The position numbers were made by a program, and so were the translations under genes. Under the pieces are notes generated by a model. The model saw nothing but the letters and a program-made list of their open reading frames with translations, was not told the origin of the DNA and ran no database searches. A DNA stretch of 64,000 bases from Letharia columbiana (taxonomy: Eukaryota; Ascomycota; Lecanoromycetes; Lecanorales; Parmeliaceae): positions 1 to 64,000 of the forward strand of contig NW_023501117.1 of NCBI RefSeq assembly GCF_014066305.1, given 5' to 3'. Positions 10,539 through 19,767 of the stretch are shown here, in pieces; the stretch's first letter is position 1; every line of letters starts with the position of its first letter.

Positions 10539-10556
10539 ATTAGCCAGATGCACGAC

Positions 10557-10721
10557 TGCATAACAATCGCCAAAAGATTTGATTATTTGTGAGTAAAGTA
10601 AACAGAGAAAGTCCATCATGCTCCGCAGTGTCAGCAATGAGTTCGAATGCACCATGTCCCCAGTATCAGAACACTGCTCTCAAAATATTCCGCCAAAGCC
10701 AGTGGCGAATTGAATTCTTTC
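10557..10721. other. short spacer between two transposable elements
   Basis: Ordinary composition between the right target duplication of the MITE and the left inverted repeat of the AT-rich element. A 69-codon plus-strand frame (10,589-10,798) crosses into that inverted repeat. No independent support for a gene. Confidence 0.4.
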
Positions 10722-10848
10722 ATTTAGCGTATTCAAAAACATCTGGAATGCTTGGCACCGGAGATCTTTCACATCACACACCTAGATTCGTATTATAGCA
10801 TAGAAATCTCTCCGCAAAATTATTTAATAACACTGCTATCGTTAATAG
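10722..10848 (+). repeat. left inverted repeat of the 10.7-15.5 kb element
   Basis: Begins atttagcgtattcaaaaaca. In one frame it encodes FSVFKNIWNAWHRRSF followed by a stop. The partner at 15,370-15,498 encodes the same peptide on the opposite strand. About 125 bp can be aligned. Confidence 0.85.
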
Positions 10849-11159
10849 ATCAATATATATAAAAGAATAAGGTAGGGCTGAGCTAAAAAACCTTGAATTT
10901 GTATATGCAGCCAATCATAAATTCGGGTTCGCTACGCTCTTTGGTTAGACCGGCTGAGTCAGCCCGGTAGCCCTCCCGCGCCTCCTCATCAAAAATTGAG
11001 TGTACGTTATTCACAAATGGAATAACTTTTTTGTTTTCTATTAAAATTTTGAGATTTCTTTTTTAAATTATGGAGGGTAGTTTGCGCTGTCCAATGCTGA
11101 AAGAATTATAAAATTCGGTCTTATAACTATTAAGAAGCAAGGAGCTCAAATATCGTTTA

Positions 11160-11205
11160 CCAAAGTTCGCTCACCAAAGATCGCTCACCAAATTTACTCG
11201 ACAGC
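11160..11205. repeat. small tandem array of a tcgctcaccaaag-like unit
   Basis: Three imperfect copies in a row (tcgtttaccaaag, tcgctcaccaaag, tcgctcaccaaat) inside the AT-rich block, just before a stretch beginning acagccctga. It may mark an internal transposon terminus; nothing more can be said. Confidence 0.6.
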
Positions 11206-11528
11206 CCTGATTAAAAAAAAATGGTTATGAATTTAATTTATAGGCCTTTATTACTCGTTCTAAATAAAAAAATAAAGCTATATTAAAGTCTTAATATATT
11301 TCTTAATCGTATATTCGAGAAGTAAGCTATCTCGCTTAATAGCGGCGGGAGAACTTACTAATTAAACTATCTAATTTCTCGTAAAATCGTATTAAAATAA
11401 TAGAGAAGAAAGCTATACTCTCTTATTAAATATTTAAATATCGAGATAATAGTAATAGAAATGACTATATTTATATATATATAATTATTTTAGTCTTACT
11501 ACTATCTAATTAATTAAATATAAGATTC

Positions 11529-11659
11529 TGTGAGGATGGTTCGGCTACCACTGGGCCATAGGCCAAAAGGATCGGGGGTATCGCGCTTCATGGCCGATAC
11601 GCCCTATTTGGCCCTATAAGAGCCTGCTATACCCCCGCTGTAGGCTGTTCGCCCTTACA
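11529..11659 (+). repeat. left terminal direct repeat of TRIM-like element
   Basis: 131 bp, starting TGTGAGG and ending CTTACA. It is followed directly by a run of C residues (actatcccccccc). Confidence 0.8.
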
Positions 11660-11791
11660 ACTATCCCCCCCCTTAAGGCCGCGTCCTCGCGGCCCTAAAA
11701 GAACTGATTCGAGGGCTTTGCCCTGATCAGCGGCCCCCGCAGAGCCGACTTGGGGCGCAGTGCGCCACCCTTGCCCGGTTGTCCGGGACTT

Positions 11792-11963
11792 CTTGCCTCA
11801 GAGGTCCCTATGGGACATGAGATACGTCACAGGGACCCTTTCGGGGTATGTGCCTCGGTACATGTGTACCGAGACTGCTTGCCTCAGAGGTCCCTATGGG
11901 ACATAAGATACGTCACAGGGACCCTTTCGGGGTATGTGCCTCGGTACACGTGTACCGAAAGCC
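11792..11963 (+). repeat. 86-bp tandem duplication rich in small palindromes
   Basis: Two head-to-tail units beginning at 11,792 and 11,878 and starting cttgcctcagaggtccctat. They differ at only a few positions (acatgaga/acataaga, gtacatgtgtacc/gtacacgtgtacc). Each contains an accg/cggt hairpin (cggtacatgtgtaccg) and a ggtccc...gggacc pairing. Confidence 0.85.
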
Positions 11964-12146
11964 TCAGGGTACGGAACTGTACCGCTCCTGGGAGCCGGTA
12001 CCCGGTAAATCTGGAACTTTTGCCCTCTGAAAAATGTTTTTCGCCCCGTACATGACGGGCTCGAACCCTCGAAATCAGCGGATACACCCCGCAGTGGCTA
12101 GCCTTCCCGGGGTTAGCCAAGCCCCGGAATTTCAGCGCGATACAGT

Positions 12147-12287
12147 TGTGAGGATGGTTCGGCTACCACTGGGCCATAGGCCAAAAGGATCGGGGGTATC
12201 GCGCTTCATGGCCGATACGCCCTATTTGGCCCTATAAGAGCCTGCTATACCCCCGCTGTAGACTATTAGAGCGATCACGCCCTTACA
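12147..12287 (+). repeat. right terminal direct repeat of TRIM-like element
   Basis: 141 bp. Matches the left repeat to ctgctatacccccgctgta, then diverges for about 20 bp (a ~10-bp insertion) before the shared cgcccttaca end. Confidence 0.8.
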
Positions 12288-15200
12288 TATTCTAAGTAAT
12301 TTTTTAATTAATTCATCTGCAAATCTGAAAAGTTCCTACAAAATTTGAAATTGCTGATCGCGCGTATGTCGCGAAAATCATAAAATCCGCCGGATCAATA
12401 AATCTAATTAGAATCTATCTAAATTCCGCCGATTCAGCAACTATCTTAATCTTTTTTATTAATTCTATTAGTTTAATAGTAATACGTATAAAAAAAGAAA
12501 AGTTCTAATAATCGACGTTGCGATAATAAGATTCTACGATAACGAGTATTAACGTTAACTCAAATTTGACTATAAAATTAAACGATTTAATAAAATTAGT
12601 CGCGTGAATAATACTCTAATATAGCGTATATTAATACGTATATTAATGATAATATATATTAATGCCATATATATATAGAATAATACTTATCGAACTAGAG
12701 TATATTAGAGTATATTACGTAAAATTTTTAAAGTTACTAAAATTTTTTAAAGTTACTAAACTAGTAGAATCGATAAAAAGAGTTAGATATAGATAAAGTC
12801 TACTTAATAGACTAAATCGTACTTATAATACGAACTCGGCGAAAATCGTACGAAAATTCACTTTTTAGATTTATAGATATTATTATCGCTCTTAAATAGA
12901 TAAAAATGTTATATTCGCTCTCCGTTAGATTAATATATCTTAAATCCTTCTTTTCGATATTATAATACTTAATAAAATAGTCTTTCTAGACTAGATAAAT
13001 CGTAAATAAAAGAAGAATATATTAAAATATTATTTAAAGTATAAGAAGGTCGATACTATAACTAGACGTATTATAACTATAAAGAATTTTAAATAAAAGA
13101 ATACTAGTAGAAGGTGCTTTAGAAGAGAGATATTTATTCTTTAAACTTATTACTATCTTTTAGATTATAATAGAGTTATAATTTATCTCGCTAGCGGACT
13201 ATAACTTACTTATTTTCTTCTTAATTTATAGCGGAGTTCTACTTATTTTCTAGCTCTTCTCTAGTCTTATCTTTAAAAGCCTTACTTATATTCTTAATTT
13301 TCCGCTATTATAGCTATAAATCGTTCTTTATAGAGTTCTATAATAACTTAATTTAATATAGATTTAATAGATTAGAAGTTTAATTCACCTTCTTAATATT
13401 ATATTATTCTTATTTCTCTTAATATAGTCTAGCTACTTTAATATAAGTAGAAGTATTATTCTTAATTATTTATATATTCTTATTAGAGTTTCTTTTTATA
13501 ACTTTCTCGATATATATATATAAACGATTTAATAGAATATAATCTCTATATTATTCGCCGTTAATTTTATAGTCTTTAAATATTAAAAGAGGTATATACT
13601 TAAAAACTTACTCTATATTACGATATTTTTTAGTATCTTTATTATATTTATCTTTCTTACTTTTCTTAAGAAAACGATTATAAATATTAATCTATCGATT
13701 CTCATTCTATTATTTATTAGTATATCTCTTATAAAAGATAGAATTAATCTACTTTAATAAGGGTATATTTAAATATTCTCGAAATTTCTACGAGATATCT
13801 TTTTTCATTTATTTCTTTCTTAAGTTCGCGATTTCTTAATATAATTTCGGCCTCTAATTTATATCTTTTAATAGTAGTATATATTAATTAATAGTATTAT
13901 AATTCGATATCTAGCTTTATAAAATAGAAAGTCTAATATATTTATATAAATTATATTAAAGTATTAACTATAATTACTATTTTAATAAACCTTCTCTTCT
14001 CTATAGAAATATATCGTTATTTACGATTATTATTATAAATTTTATAATAATATTCGTTATTAATAATAAAGATAAATTTCTTATCTAACTCGCTAAGAAT
14101 TTAAATATAAAGATTATCTTATTTATATTCTTTATAGTAATTTAATTATAGCTTTTTTAACTCTATTTTTCTACTTAATTCTCTTTATAATATAATCTTT
14201 ATCTATTTTATATATATACTAAAGGGCGATTATAGAAAGTAAAGATTTTAAGCCTAATAATGAAAGTTTATCTTTATCTTATTTTCGCTTTTTATTCGCC
14301 TTTAAAATATCGATATTTTTTTATTAAATAGCCTTAAGATAAAAGAGTTATAGATACTTAAGAATAGTCTAATAAACTTATTTTAAGAGATTTAATTAAT
14401 CTTCTATTCGAGTAGAAGTTTTAAATCTATTTACGTTATATAGATATATTAAAATATTATAAAAATTCTCGTTTTTAGCTCTATTAATTACTCTTTATAT
14501 AATATTAGCTATTATATAAGCTTTTATATCTATTTTTCGCTTAATAGTATTAAATTCTTTAAGATAAAATACTTTATATATAGCTATAACTACTCTTAAA
14601 GCGTAACTAGTTTTATTATCGTATAAAGCTATAGAATAATAATATAATATAATTATTATTATAAAGTAAATAATAAAATAAATAAAGCTATACGATAAAA
14701 ATAATCGGTAAGACGCTAAAATTTAGCGTCGTAGCTTACTTCTCGAATGTATAAGTAGTATTAATAACTTAGCTAAAAAAGTTTAATCTCGAGAAGTATC
14801 TACGCTTAATAGTTAGATATCTTTATTTAAATCTAAATATTTAGCCCGCGAGACCTTTATAGAATCTCTATAAAGTCGTTATAGAATATCTATAGAGATT
14901 ACTATTATTACTTAATCTTTTATTTATTTTTAAACTTTTTAAGTAAAGACTACTTTAATAGTTATAGAAAGAATAATTTTTACTATAGAGGTCTATATCG
15001 AAAGTTCTATACACGTATTAATATAGCCTTAATTCTACTTTCGAAAAGCGGCCCTATAGAGGGGAAGTCTAGAAATATCTTTTTTATAGCGTATGAATTA
15101 AACTTTAGATACTTCTCTTAGCTTAATAGGGGTATTAAGTCTTAAAATCTAACTAGAATTAAATATAATTTCGAAGAACTCTAGACGTATTATCTAGATA

Positions 15201-15369
15201 ACTCTTTAGATAAAATATTATTCGAAATCTAAGCGTAAGAGTCTTAGCGGGTATAGAACTTTCGATATAGACCTCTATATAACGACGATAGTTCGATAGC
15301 TACTACGTTATTAATACGTTTAAAAGATATAATTAAAGTTATATAGCTTTAAAATTAATTAAATATAAC
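12288..15369. repeat. RIP-mutated interior, no readable gene
   Basis: About 3.1 kb of TpA-dense DNA. Minus-strand frames contain scattered charged segments (for example ELKKEINEKR near 13,850) suggestive of a former coding region, but nothing I can assign to a transposase or reverse transcriptase. The only identifiable part is the fold-back-related segment near 14,770-14,930. Confidence 0.65.
14770..14930 (+). repeat. RIP-mutated relative of the fold-back core
   Basis: Aligns with 10,171-10,330. agctaaaaaagcttggtccc there becomes agctaaaaaagtttaatctc here, and tgcgcttgatagccagacac becomes tacgcttaatagttagatat. Over the first ~57 bases all substitutions are C-to-T or G-to-A, with one single-base indel. 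The match continues, more loosely, through the ctgctgct segment (here ttactatt) beyond the stem. Confidence 0.75.
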
Positions 15370-15498
15370 TATTTACGATATAACTACTTAATCTAAATAA
15401 TTTTACGAAGAGATTTCTATACTACAGTACAAATTTGGGTGTGTGATATAAAAGATCTCCGGTGCCAAGCATTCCAGATGTTTTTGAATACGCTAAAT
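15370..15498 (-). repeat. right inverted repeat of the 10.7-15.5 kb element
   Basis: Reverse complement of 10,722-10,848. On the minus strand the open frame entering from 15,638 reads through it as ERRFSVFKNIWNAWHRRSF and stops at 15,417. Confidence 0.85.
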
Positions 15499-15638
15499 CT
15501 CCTCTCGATTAGGCTAGCGTGACAAGCCCTAGCGTCCGAAGTGTTGAATCTATCAGGTACCTTGACTCCGCTCGCTCCAACCATCAATGCATTCCATGAT
15601 ATCGAGGGCCATTGACGAAACTGCTCATACTTGAACAT
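15417..15638 (-). pseudogene. gene fragment of unknown family ending in the inverted repeat
   Basis: Minus-strand frame whose C-terminal half (SVFKNIWNAWHRRSF) is shared with the left inverted repeat; the upstream part (SWNALMVGASGVKVPDRF...) is unique in the window. There is no good start codon context and no upstream exon could be linked. It may be the 3' end of a host gene captured by, or hit by, the element, or a terminal coding segment of the transposon itself. Confidence 0.35.
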
Positions 15639-15840
15639 CGACAGCCATGTAACAGATCCGTTGGGCGACGAACTGCAAAATCCTTACTATCAGCCTGTTC
15701 CTTACCTGCAAGCCGATGCGCAGCGGAAACTACCATCACTGCTGCAAACATAAGGTGTTGAAGACCAAAGCTTTAGTATCATCATTCTGACAGTTTCAAT
15801 ACAATCGAATTCATTCGGACCACCGCTCTAGCACTCAACA
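15499..15840. other. upstream region of the 2EXR-like gene
   Basis: Normal composition. Apart from the fragment described separately, nothing coding is seen. It should include the promoter of the gene starting at 15,841. Confidence 0.4.
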
Positions 15841-16539
15841 ATGTCTATCTCAACTACACTCCTCACGCTCCCCTTGGAGATCCGGCACCAGATCTACTCC
15901 TACATGCTCCTCAACGAAGACATCATAGACATGATAGCGGCAAACGTGACCCGCCCCCAGGAATACGGCTTGTTCCTCGCCTGCCGCCAGCTGCACTTCG
16001 AAGCCTTCGACTACTACTACAACGCCAACACCTTTCAACTCTCCCTCTGCGATCCCACCTATTCTCCCAATGAGTACCTCCATGGGGATCGTATCCTCGT
16101 GGAACGTCTCGGCAGCATGCGCAACCTCCACGTGGAGATTGGACCCATGGAGCGCAAGCTCGTCGGCAACACAAGCCAAGATGTCTACGTTCTGCATTAT
16201 GAGAGGGAGCAGCGTTGGAGCCGCTTCGTCAAGCAGCTGGCTGATGTCCACGAAGGTCAGGCGGGATGGTTGCTCCGGAGTCTGGTCGTTGTGGCTCGTT
16301 ACACACCTCGTTTCCCAATTCGGACCGATTGCTTGAACGATCAGCCGGTACGGCCCCCGACTCACCCGTCAGTGTTCGAGAAGAGGGTCGCGGCCTTGGC
16401 ACAGTTGGTGAAGCTTTTGGAGGATAAGGTCGGGAATCTTACGATCGAGATACGCTCTGGTTATGTTTGGACTCCGGTGGTCCCGATCGGTAATTATCCG
16501 TACGACGTGCTAACGAGCTCGACTGTACCTCCACGCTAG
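15841..16539 (+). CDS. 2EXR / F-box-like domain protein
   Basis: Single exon, 232 residues, ATG start after acaa. The N-terminus TLLTLPLEIRHQIYSYML is the typical opening of fungal 2EXR and F-box-like proteins (LP.EIR..IY..L). It is followed at about residues 40-60 by LFLACRQLHFEAFDYYYNANTF, the usual second conserved block. Such proteins are abundant and mostly uncharacterised in filamentous ascomycetes; some are thought to be adaptor-like. No catalytic residues or membrane spans are visible. Codon use is GC-rich at third positions, unlike the AT-rich repeat immediately upstream. The role in the cell is unknown. Confidence 0.75.
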   Translation: MSISTTLLTLPLEIRHQIYSYMLLNEDIIDMIAANVTRPQEYGLFLACRQLHFEAFDYYYNANTFQLSLCDPTYSPNEYLHGDRILVERLGSMRNLHVEIGPMERKLVGNTSQDVYVLHYEREQRWSRFVKQLADVHEGQAGWLLRSLVVVARYTPRFPIRTDCLNDQPVRPPTHPSVFEKRVAALAQLVKLLEDKVGNLTIEIRSGYVWTPVVPIGNYPYDVLTSSTVPPR

Positions 16540-17146
16540 AGCTTGCAGATGTGGATACTGTCAGAGTTGTCTACGGTGAAACTTGCAAGGCTATCAGCAA
16601 CAGCCAGACAAAATTTTCTTACACGGTATCTTCATTACTGAGCAAGGAAGGAATGGCTAGGCTTCATGTGGTATGGACAAGTGTCTGACAAATGAAAGAA
16701 AGGCAATGGATTTTGTTCCATGCGATGCAAATGCCGGCACGAGACTTTATTGTTCTACAAAGCAGTATTATCAATGTTAGCAAGTAGCTCCAAGACTCTT
16801 CTTCGAACCTCGCAAAGGCGATATCATTAGAGTGCTCTCAATGTTTGCTGCTAGTTCGATACCGAAGATGTGCCTGAGCTTTGTGCCAAGCGTATACATG
16901 CATCATGAGGCAGAGAAACAGTGTGCACTCAGAACGGGGTTCAATGTGATCCCTTAGTCTACTTCACTTACTAACTCTTCGCGTTGCCAGCTCACTTGAG
17001 CGACATTAATCTTACATTCCATCACATCACATGGGGTCTTTACCCTACAATTCTTCACAGGGTCTCTAGGCTGCTGTAGTACTTGACAGATATGTGTAAC
17101 TTGATCTAAAAGGGATTGACTGGAGGTGATCTTCATCCTTTGACCC
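16540..17146. other. intergenic, no supported gene
   Basis: Downstream of the 2EXR-like gene. A 64-codon minus-strand frame (17,148-16,954) lacks motifs. Nothing else noted. Confidence 0.45.
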
Positions 17147-17597
17147 ATGGCTGTGATTCATGAGCAAAGACGTAACTTCGACAAGGTTATCGAAAATGGA
17201 ATGCTAATATATCCAGCTATCAAGTACAACTACAAGAATTGCAGTCTTCTGTGTCTCGAAGCCGCTTTGGGTAGCGCTTCGTTGACTATTCTCTGTACAA
17301 TTCCGAAGGTTCTCACTATTTGCAAGGTTTCAATTCGATAGATTTTATAAAGAAGTGTACACTAGTATGTCCAATCATCAACAACAACCAAAAATGCTGT
17401 CATTTCGGTACCTCGAAGCCGACTTGAAAAATGCTGCGTTGACTATCCTCTGTGCGAAGCCGGAGTTCTTCACTATTTGCATCCTTGATGCACCCGCGCT
17501 AGTCACTCATGTCTTCAAGTGTCCAGAGGCACCTAGAATCGACAGTTTCGTATCCACTCATAGCTCGTGGCTCCTTCCAAAACTACGCTCGCCATGA
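17147..17597 (+). CDS. possible small gene(s) with a duplicated ~25-codon motif
   Basis: Two short plus-strand frames, 17,147-17,341 (starts MAVIHEQRR) and 17,355-17,597 (starts MYTSMSNHQQQ), each carry one copy of a motif of the form LEA-(A/D)-L-x3-(S/A)-LTILC-x2-P-x3-TIC. Copies sit at about 17,255-17,327 and 17,413-17,480, 158 bp apart. Nucleotide identity is only moderate but the peptide pattern is kept, which suggests coding constraint and an old internal duplication. I could not find an intron that joins the two in frame, so they are either separate small genes, one gene with unseen splicing, or a relic. Function unknown. Confidence 0.35.
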
Positions 17598-18809
17598 TCG
17601 ACAGCAAGTCCTCGGGAGCCTCTTCAATCCTCGGCCTCGAAATAATTGATTCTGTGATTGACTTGGCAAGGCGCAGATACGTCAGATGGGGGTGAGACTC
17701 ATCGCACATGGCCCCAATGTCGGATCAGGGTCTCAAACTACTATACAGAGGGTCGAAGGACATTCTGCTCAATACAAATTCTGTCAAATTTGCACGGTGT
17801 CGGGTGGCAATGGCTTGCAGTCCAGACACGCGCAGGGCATAGAATCAGCGGGCAGCATTCTTCAAGGCTAGGACGTCATAACGTCTTTTGCTCTTCGGCA
17901 AATGTTTGCGATCTAGGAATCGTTATAGGTATGTATTTTCTAAGGGCAAGCATGTCTGCTTAATCTTGTTCCAGTGGTTTTGTATCTTTGAGACATGGTT
18001 CTATGAGTATGTACTTCCCCAACTTAACCGACATGAACATGCGAGAAAATTGGATACAAAATTGTGCTATGTAGGGTCCATGAAATTCATTGTCACTTCG
18101 TGAGCAACCAACACTCTTCAGAGATTAATACTTTTCGGGTTTCAGTCGTTGCGATTGAGCCAGGGAAAAGCCATGTCGCCGATCGGTACAGGTAACCAAG
18201 TTGCCAAACTCAAGAAGACCCTGTGGGTACATCAGATTGGCCAGCCGTTACGGGCAGACTATACTTGATAGCGATCAAGACTTAAATGGTTGACCCCGGT
18301 GGAGGGTGGAGATGGGTAAGATGATGAAAGCGGACAGAGATGGTGTGGGATGAGGTAAAGTAAGGTGAAAGTTGGCGGAAGTGTTGGAGGGCTTAGCCGT
18401 CATCACCGCGTATCAAGATCAAGCTACGATTGGAATTGAATATAGTTATGAAAACTTCTGCAGAACCATGCGCTCAGGGCATCGACCGAATTCAAATGTA
18501 CACGGCTCATCAAACGAGTAGTGTGTGTACTGGAGTTGTACTGTCAGATTCCCACGATGACTTCTTAGCCAGCACCAATGTGATGTACAGTCTTACTTTT
18601 TCGCTATGTACTCGCCACCGCTATAAGCGCGCTCGCCATGTTTCCAGCCCATTCCTACCAGACTCTTATGCCCGTCGAGCCAGCGTATCGTGCGCCGGTG
18701 ACAGACTCCGCGTCCGCTCGTGCTTGAAGTTTCATGAACTCGTCGCTACTGTGAGCACCATTGACAATGTCCTGACCGGAATTCCAACCTAACCCTTCGA
18801 TGCACCTCC
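17598..18809. other. intergenic, no supported gene
   Basis: Several overlapping plus-strand frames (17,658-17,963; 18,430-18,792) of up to 120 codons without motifs or good start context. No repeats or splice-supported exons recognised. Confidence 0.45.
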
Positions 18810-19070
18810 TTAGCCCATCCTCGTGGGTAATTGCGAATCATGAAACCTCGGCTGGGTATTGTGCGCTGGCGACTGCCGATATGCTCCGCATACCGAACAC
18901 GTCACTGGAGGTCCGCGTGGCAGGTTTGTGCCGCAGTGGCCGCAGTAGAAGATGATCTCCATCGGCCTCTCGGATGGCGCTGTGGAAGGAGAGACTGAGA
19001 GGTAGGGTCTGGGTTCGACCTTTTGAGCGATGAGGGCTCGGTCTTCGTTTTGCCGTGAGGCGCGGCCCAT
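18810..19070 (-). CDS. small zinc-ribbon-like protein, 86 residues (paralogue 1)
   Basis: ATG-initiated single exon. The C-terminal half has FYCGHCGTNLPRGPPVTCSVC, i.e. C-X2-C-X11-C-X2-C preceded by FY, a spacing expected to bind one zinc ion as a zinc ribbon or rubredoxin-like knuckle. The N-terminal third is Ser/Pro-rich. The second copy, about 0.7 kb upstream on the same strand, has exactly the same Cys spacing. No signal peptide or membrane span is seen. The function is unknown; similar small Cys4 proteins may mediate protein or RNA contacts, but that is inference. Confidence 0.5.
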   Translation of the reverse strand: MGRASRQNEDRALIAQKVEPRPYLSVSPSTAPSERPMEIIFYCGHCGTNLPRGPPVTCSVCGAYRQSPAHNTQPRFHDSQLPTRMG

Positions 19071-19767
19071 GGTGTTTGTCTATGGAGAGGGAGGAAGATG
19101 GCGATGGTGATGGTGGTGGTGGTTGTAGAAATGGGTTTTGCTTTGATTTGGGGTGAGGTGGTGGTCGCGTTGCAAGTAGTAGATGGTAGGCGCGTAGGAA
19201 TTGAAGTGGAGGCAGTCAATTGAGGTGTTTGGAAGAAAATAATCTGTGCGGTGATAAAGCTATAAATACTAAATTCGTCATATAAAAATTCTAGTACGCT
19301 GATATGCACGCCGAAGTTCTGTAAAGACAGGTGGAGATTCTGGAAAACAAAAATTGAGGGCAAACCTCCATGGTTATGCTGAGCGCCGGCGAGAAGAAAG
19401 CGATCAATGGCATAATCATCATTCTTTGCGCAGGGGTTTGGCGCAGGGACAAGGTAGTTACCAACATGGAACAAAGGCGCAAGAGGTTTGTTTGGATTGT
19501 TTGTCAGTCAAGGGCTGCAAGTGTGGCGTCCGGTTCAAGCATGAAAGGTCCAAAGCGAGAACAAAGCATGAGATCACACTTCGAGCCAAGAATGCTTCCA
19601 CTGGGAGAAGGTAAGGGCCTGCACCAATGGGGACAACGGGAGACAAAGTGAAGCCTGATCAAAATCAATTCGTGTTAGCGGTAATGGTAATAACTTATAA
19701 TCTATGTGAACGCGCGACCATTGTAGCTGCAGTCGATTCGTTTCATCAAGACTTGTAACCAAGCAGC
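19071..19767. other. intergenic between the two zinc-ribbon genes
   Basis: Contains a pur/pyr-biased stretch (gatggtgatggtggtggtgg, near 19,100) in the probable 5' leader of the first zinc-ribbon gene. The long minus-strand frame over 19,474-18,902 only shadows that gene in another frame. Confidence 0.4.

Larger units (their letters stand above)
9759..10556. mobile_element. non-autonomous TIR transposon with 11-bp target duplication (MULE-like MITE)
   Basis: An exact 11-bp direct repeat, agatgcacgac, lies at 9,759-9,769 and 10,546-10,556. Just inside are inverted termini: GGCTAATTAC at the left and GTAATTAGCC at the right, with TIR similarity extending about 75 bp (through cgaaactatgaatcctta). 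No reading frame of transposase size exists inside. A 9-11 bp target duplication with long TIRs is typical of Mutator-like elements, so I infer a MULE-type MITE mobilised in trans. The element is GC-rich in its core and shows no RIP damage, so it is probably young or low-copy. It contains the mirrored 16-mer array and the fold-back core listed separately. Confidence 0.8.
11529..12287. mobile_element. TRIM-like element: short TG...CA direct repeats around a non-coding interior
   Basis: Two direct repeats, 11,529-11,659 and 12,147-12,287, share the first ~115 bp almost exactly. Both begin tgtgaggatggttcggctac and end cgcccttaca, i.e. TG...CA termini as in LTRs. The flanks are gattc on the left and tattc on the right, possibly a decayed 5-bp target duplication. 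The 487-bp interior has no retroviral-type frame, contains a tandem 86-bp repeat and is GC-rich, although surrounded by RIP-mutated DNA. This fits a terminal-repeat retrotransposon in miniature inserted after RIP of the host element. I could not find a convincing primer-binding site, so an ordinary duplicated repeat remains possible. Confidence 0.55.
10722..15498. mobile_element. AT-rich element bounded by ~125-bp inverted repeats, RIP-degraded
   Basis: The sequence 10,722-10,848 recurs in inverted orientation at 15,498-15,370. The outer ~50 bases are nearly identical, and the differences further in are mostly transitions (ttcacatc versus tttatatc; ctctccgcaaa versus ctcttcgtaaa). Between them lies ~4.5 kb of TpA-dense sequence with all frames stopped, except for the GC-rich insertion at 11,529-12,287. 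The layout fits a DNA transposon with long TIRs that was later RIP-mutated. I found no clear target duplication, so an inverted duplication of a host gene fragment that trapped other repeats is a real alternative. No transposase motif could be read. Confidence 0.55.

Noticed and set aside
12055..12070. B-box-like GGTTCGAGCCC on the minus strand suggesting a tRNA or SINE
   Set aside because: The flanking bases do not form a T-arm or the rest of a cloverleaf and no A box fits at the right distance, so no tRNA is annotated.
18430..18792. 120-codon plus-strand frame
   Set aside because: Non-ATG start, Ser/Arg/Cys-rich chance-like composition, no motif and no splice-linked exons.
18902..19474. 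190-codon minus-strand frame with a Thr/Ser run
   Set aside because: It overlaps the zinc-ribbon gene in another frame, and its Thr run comes from a simple ggt repeat in the leader.
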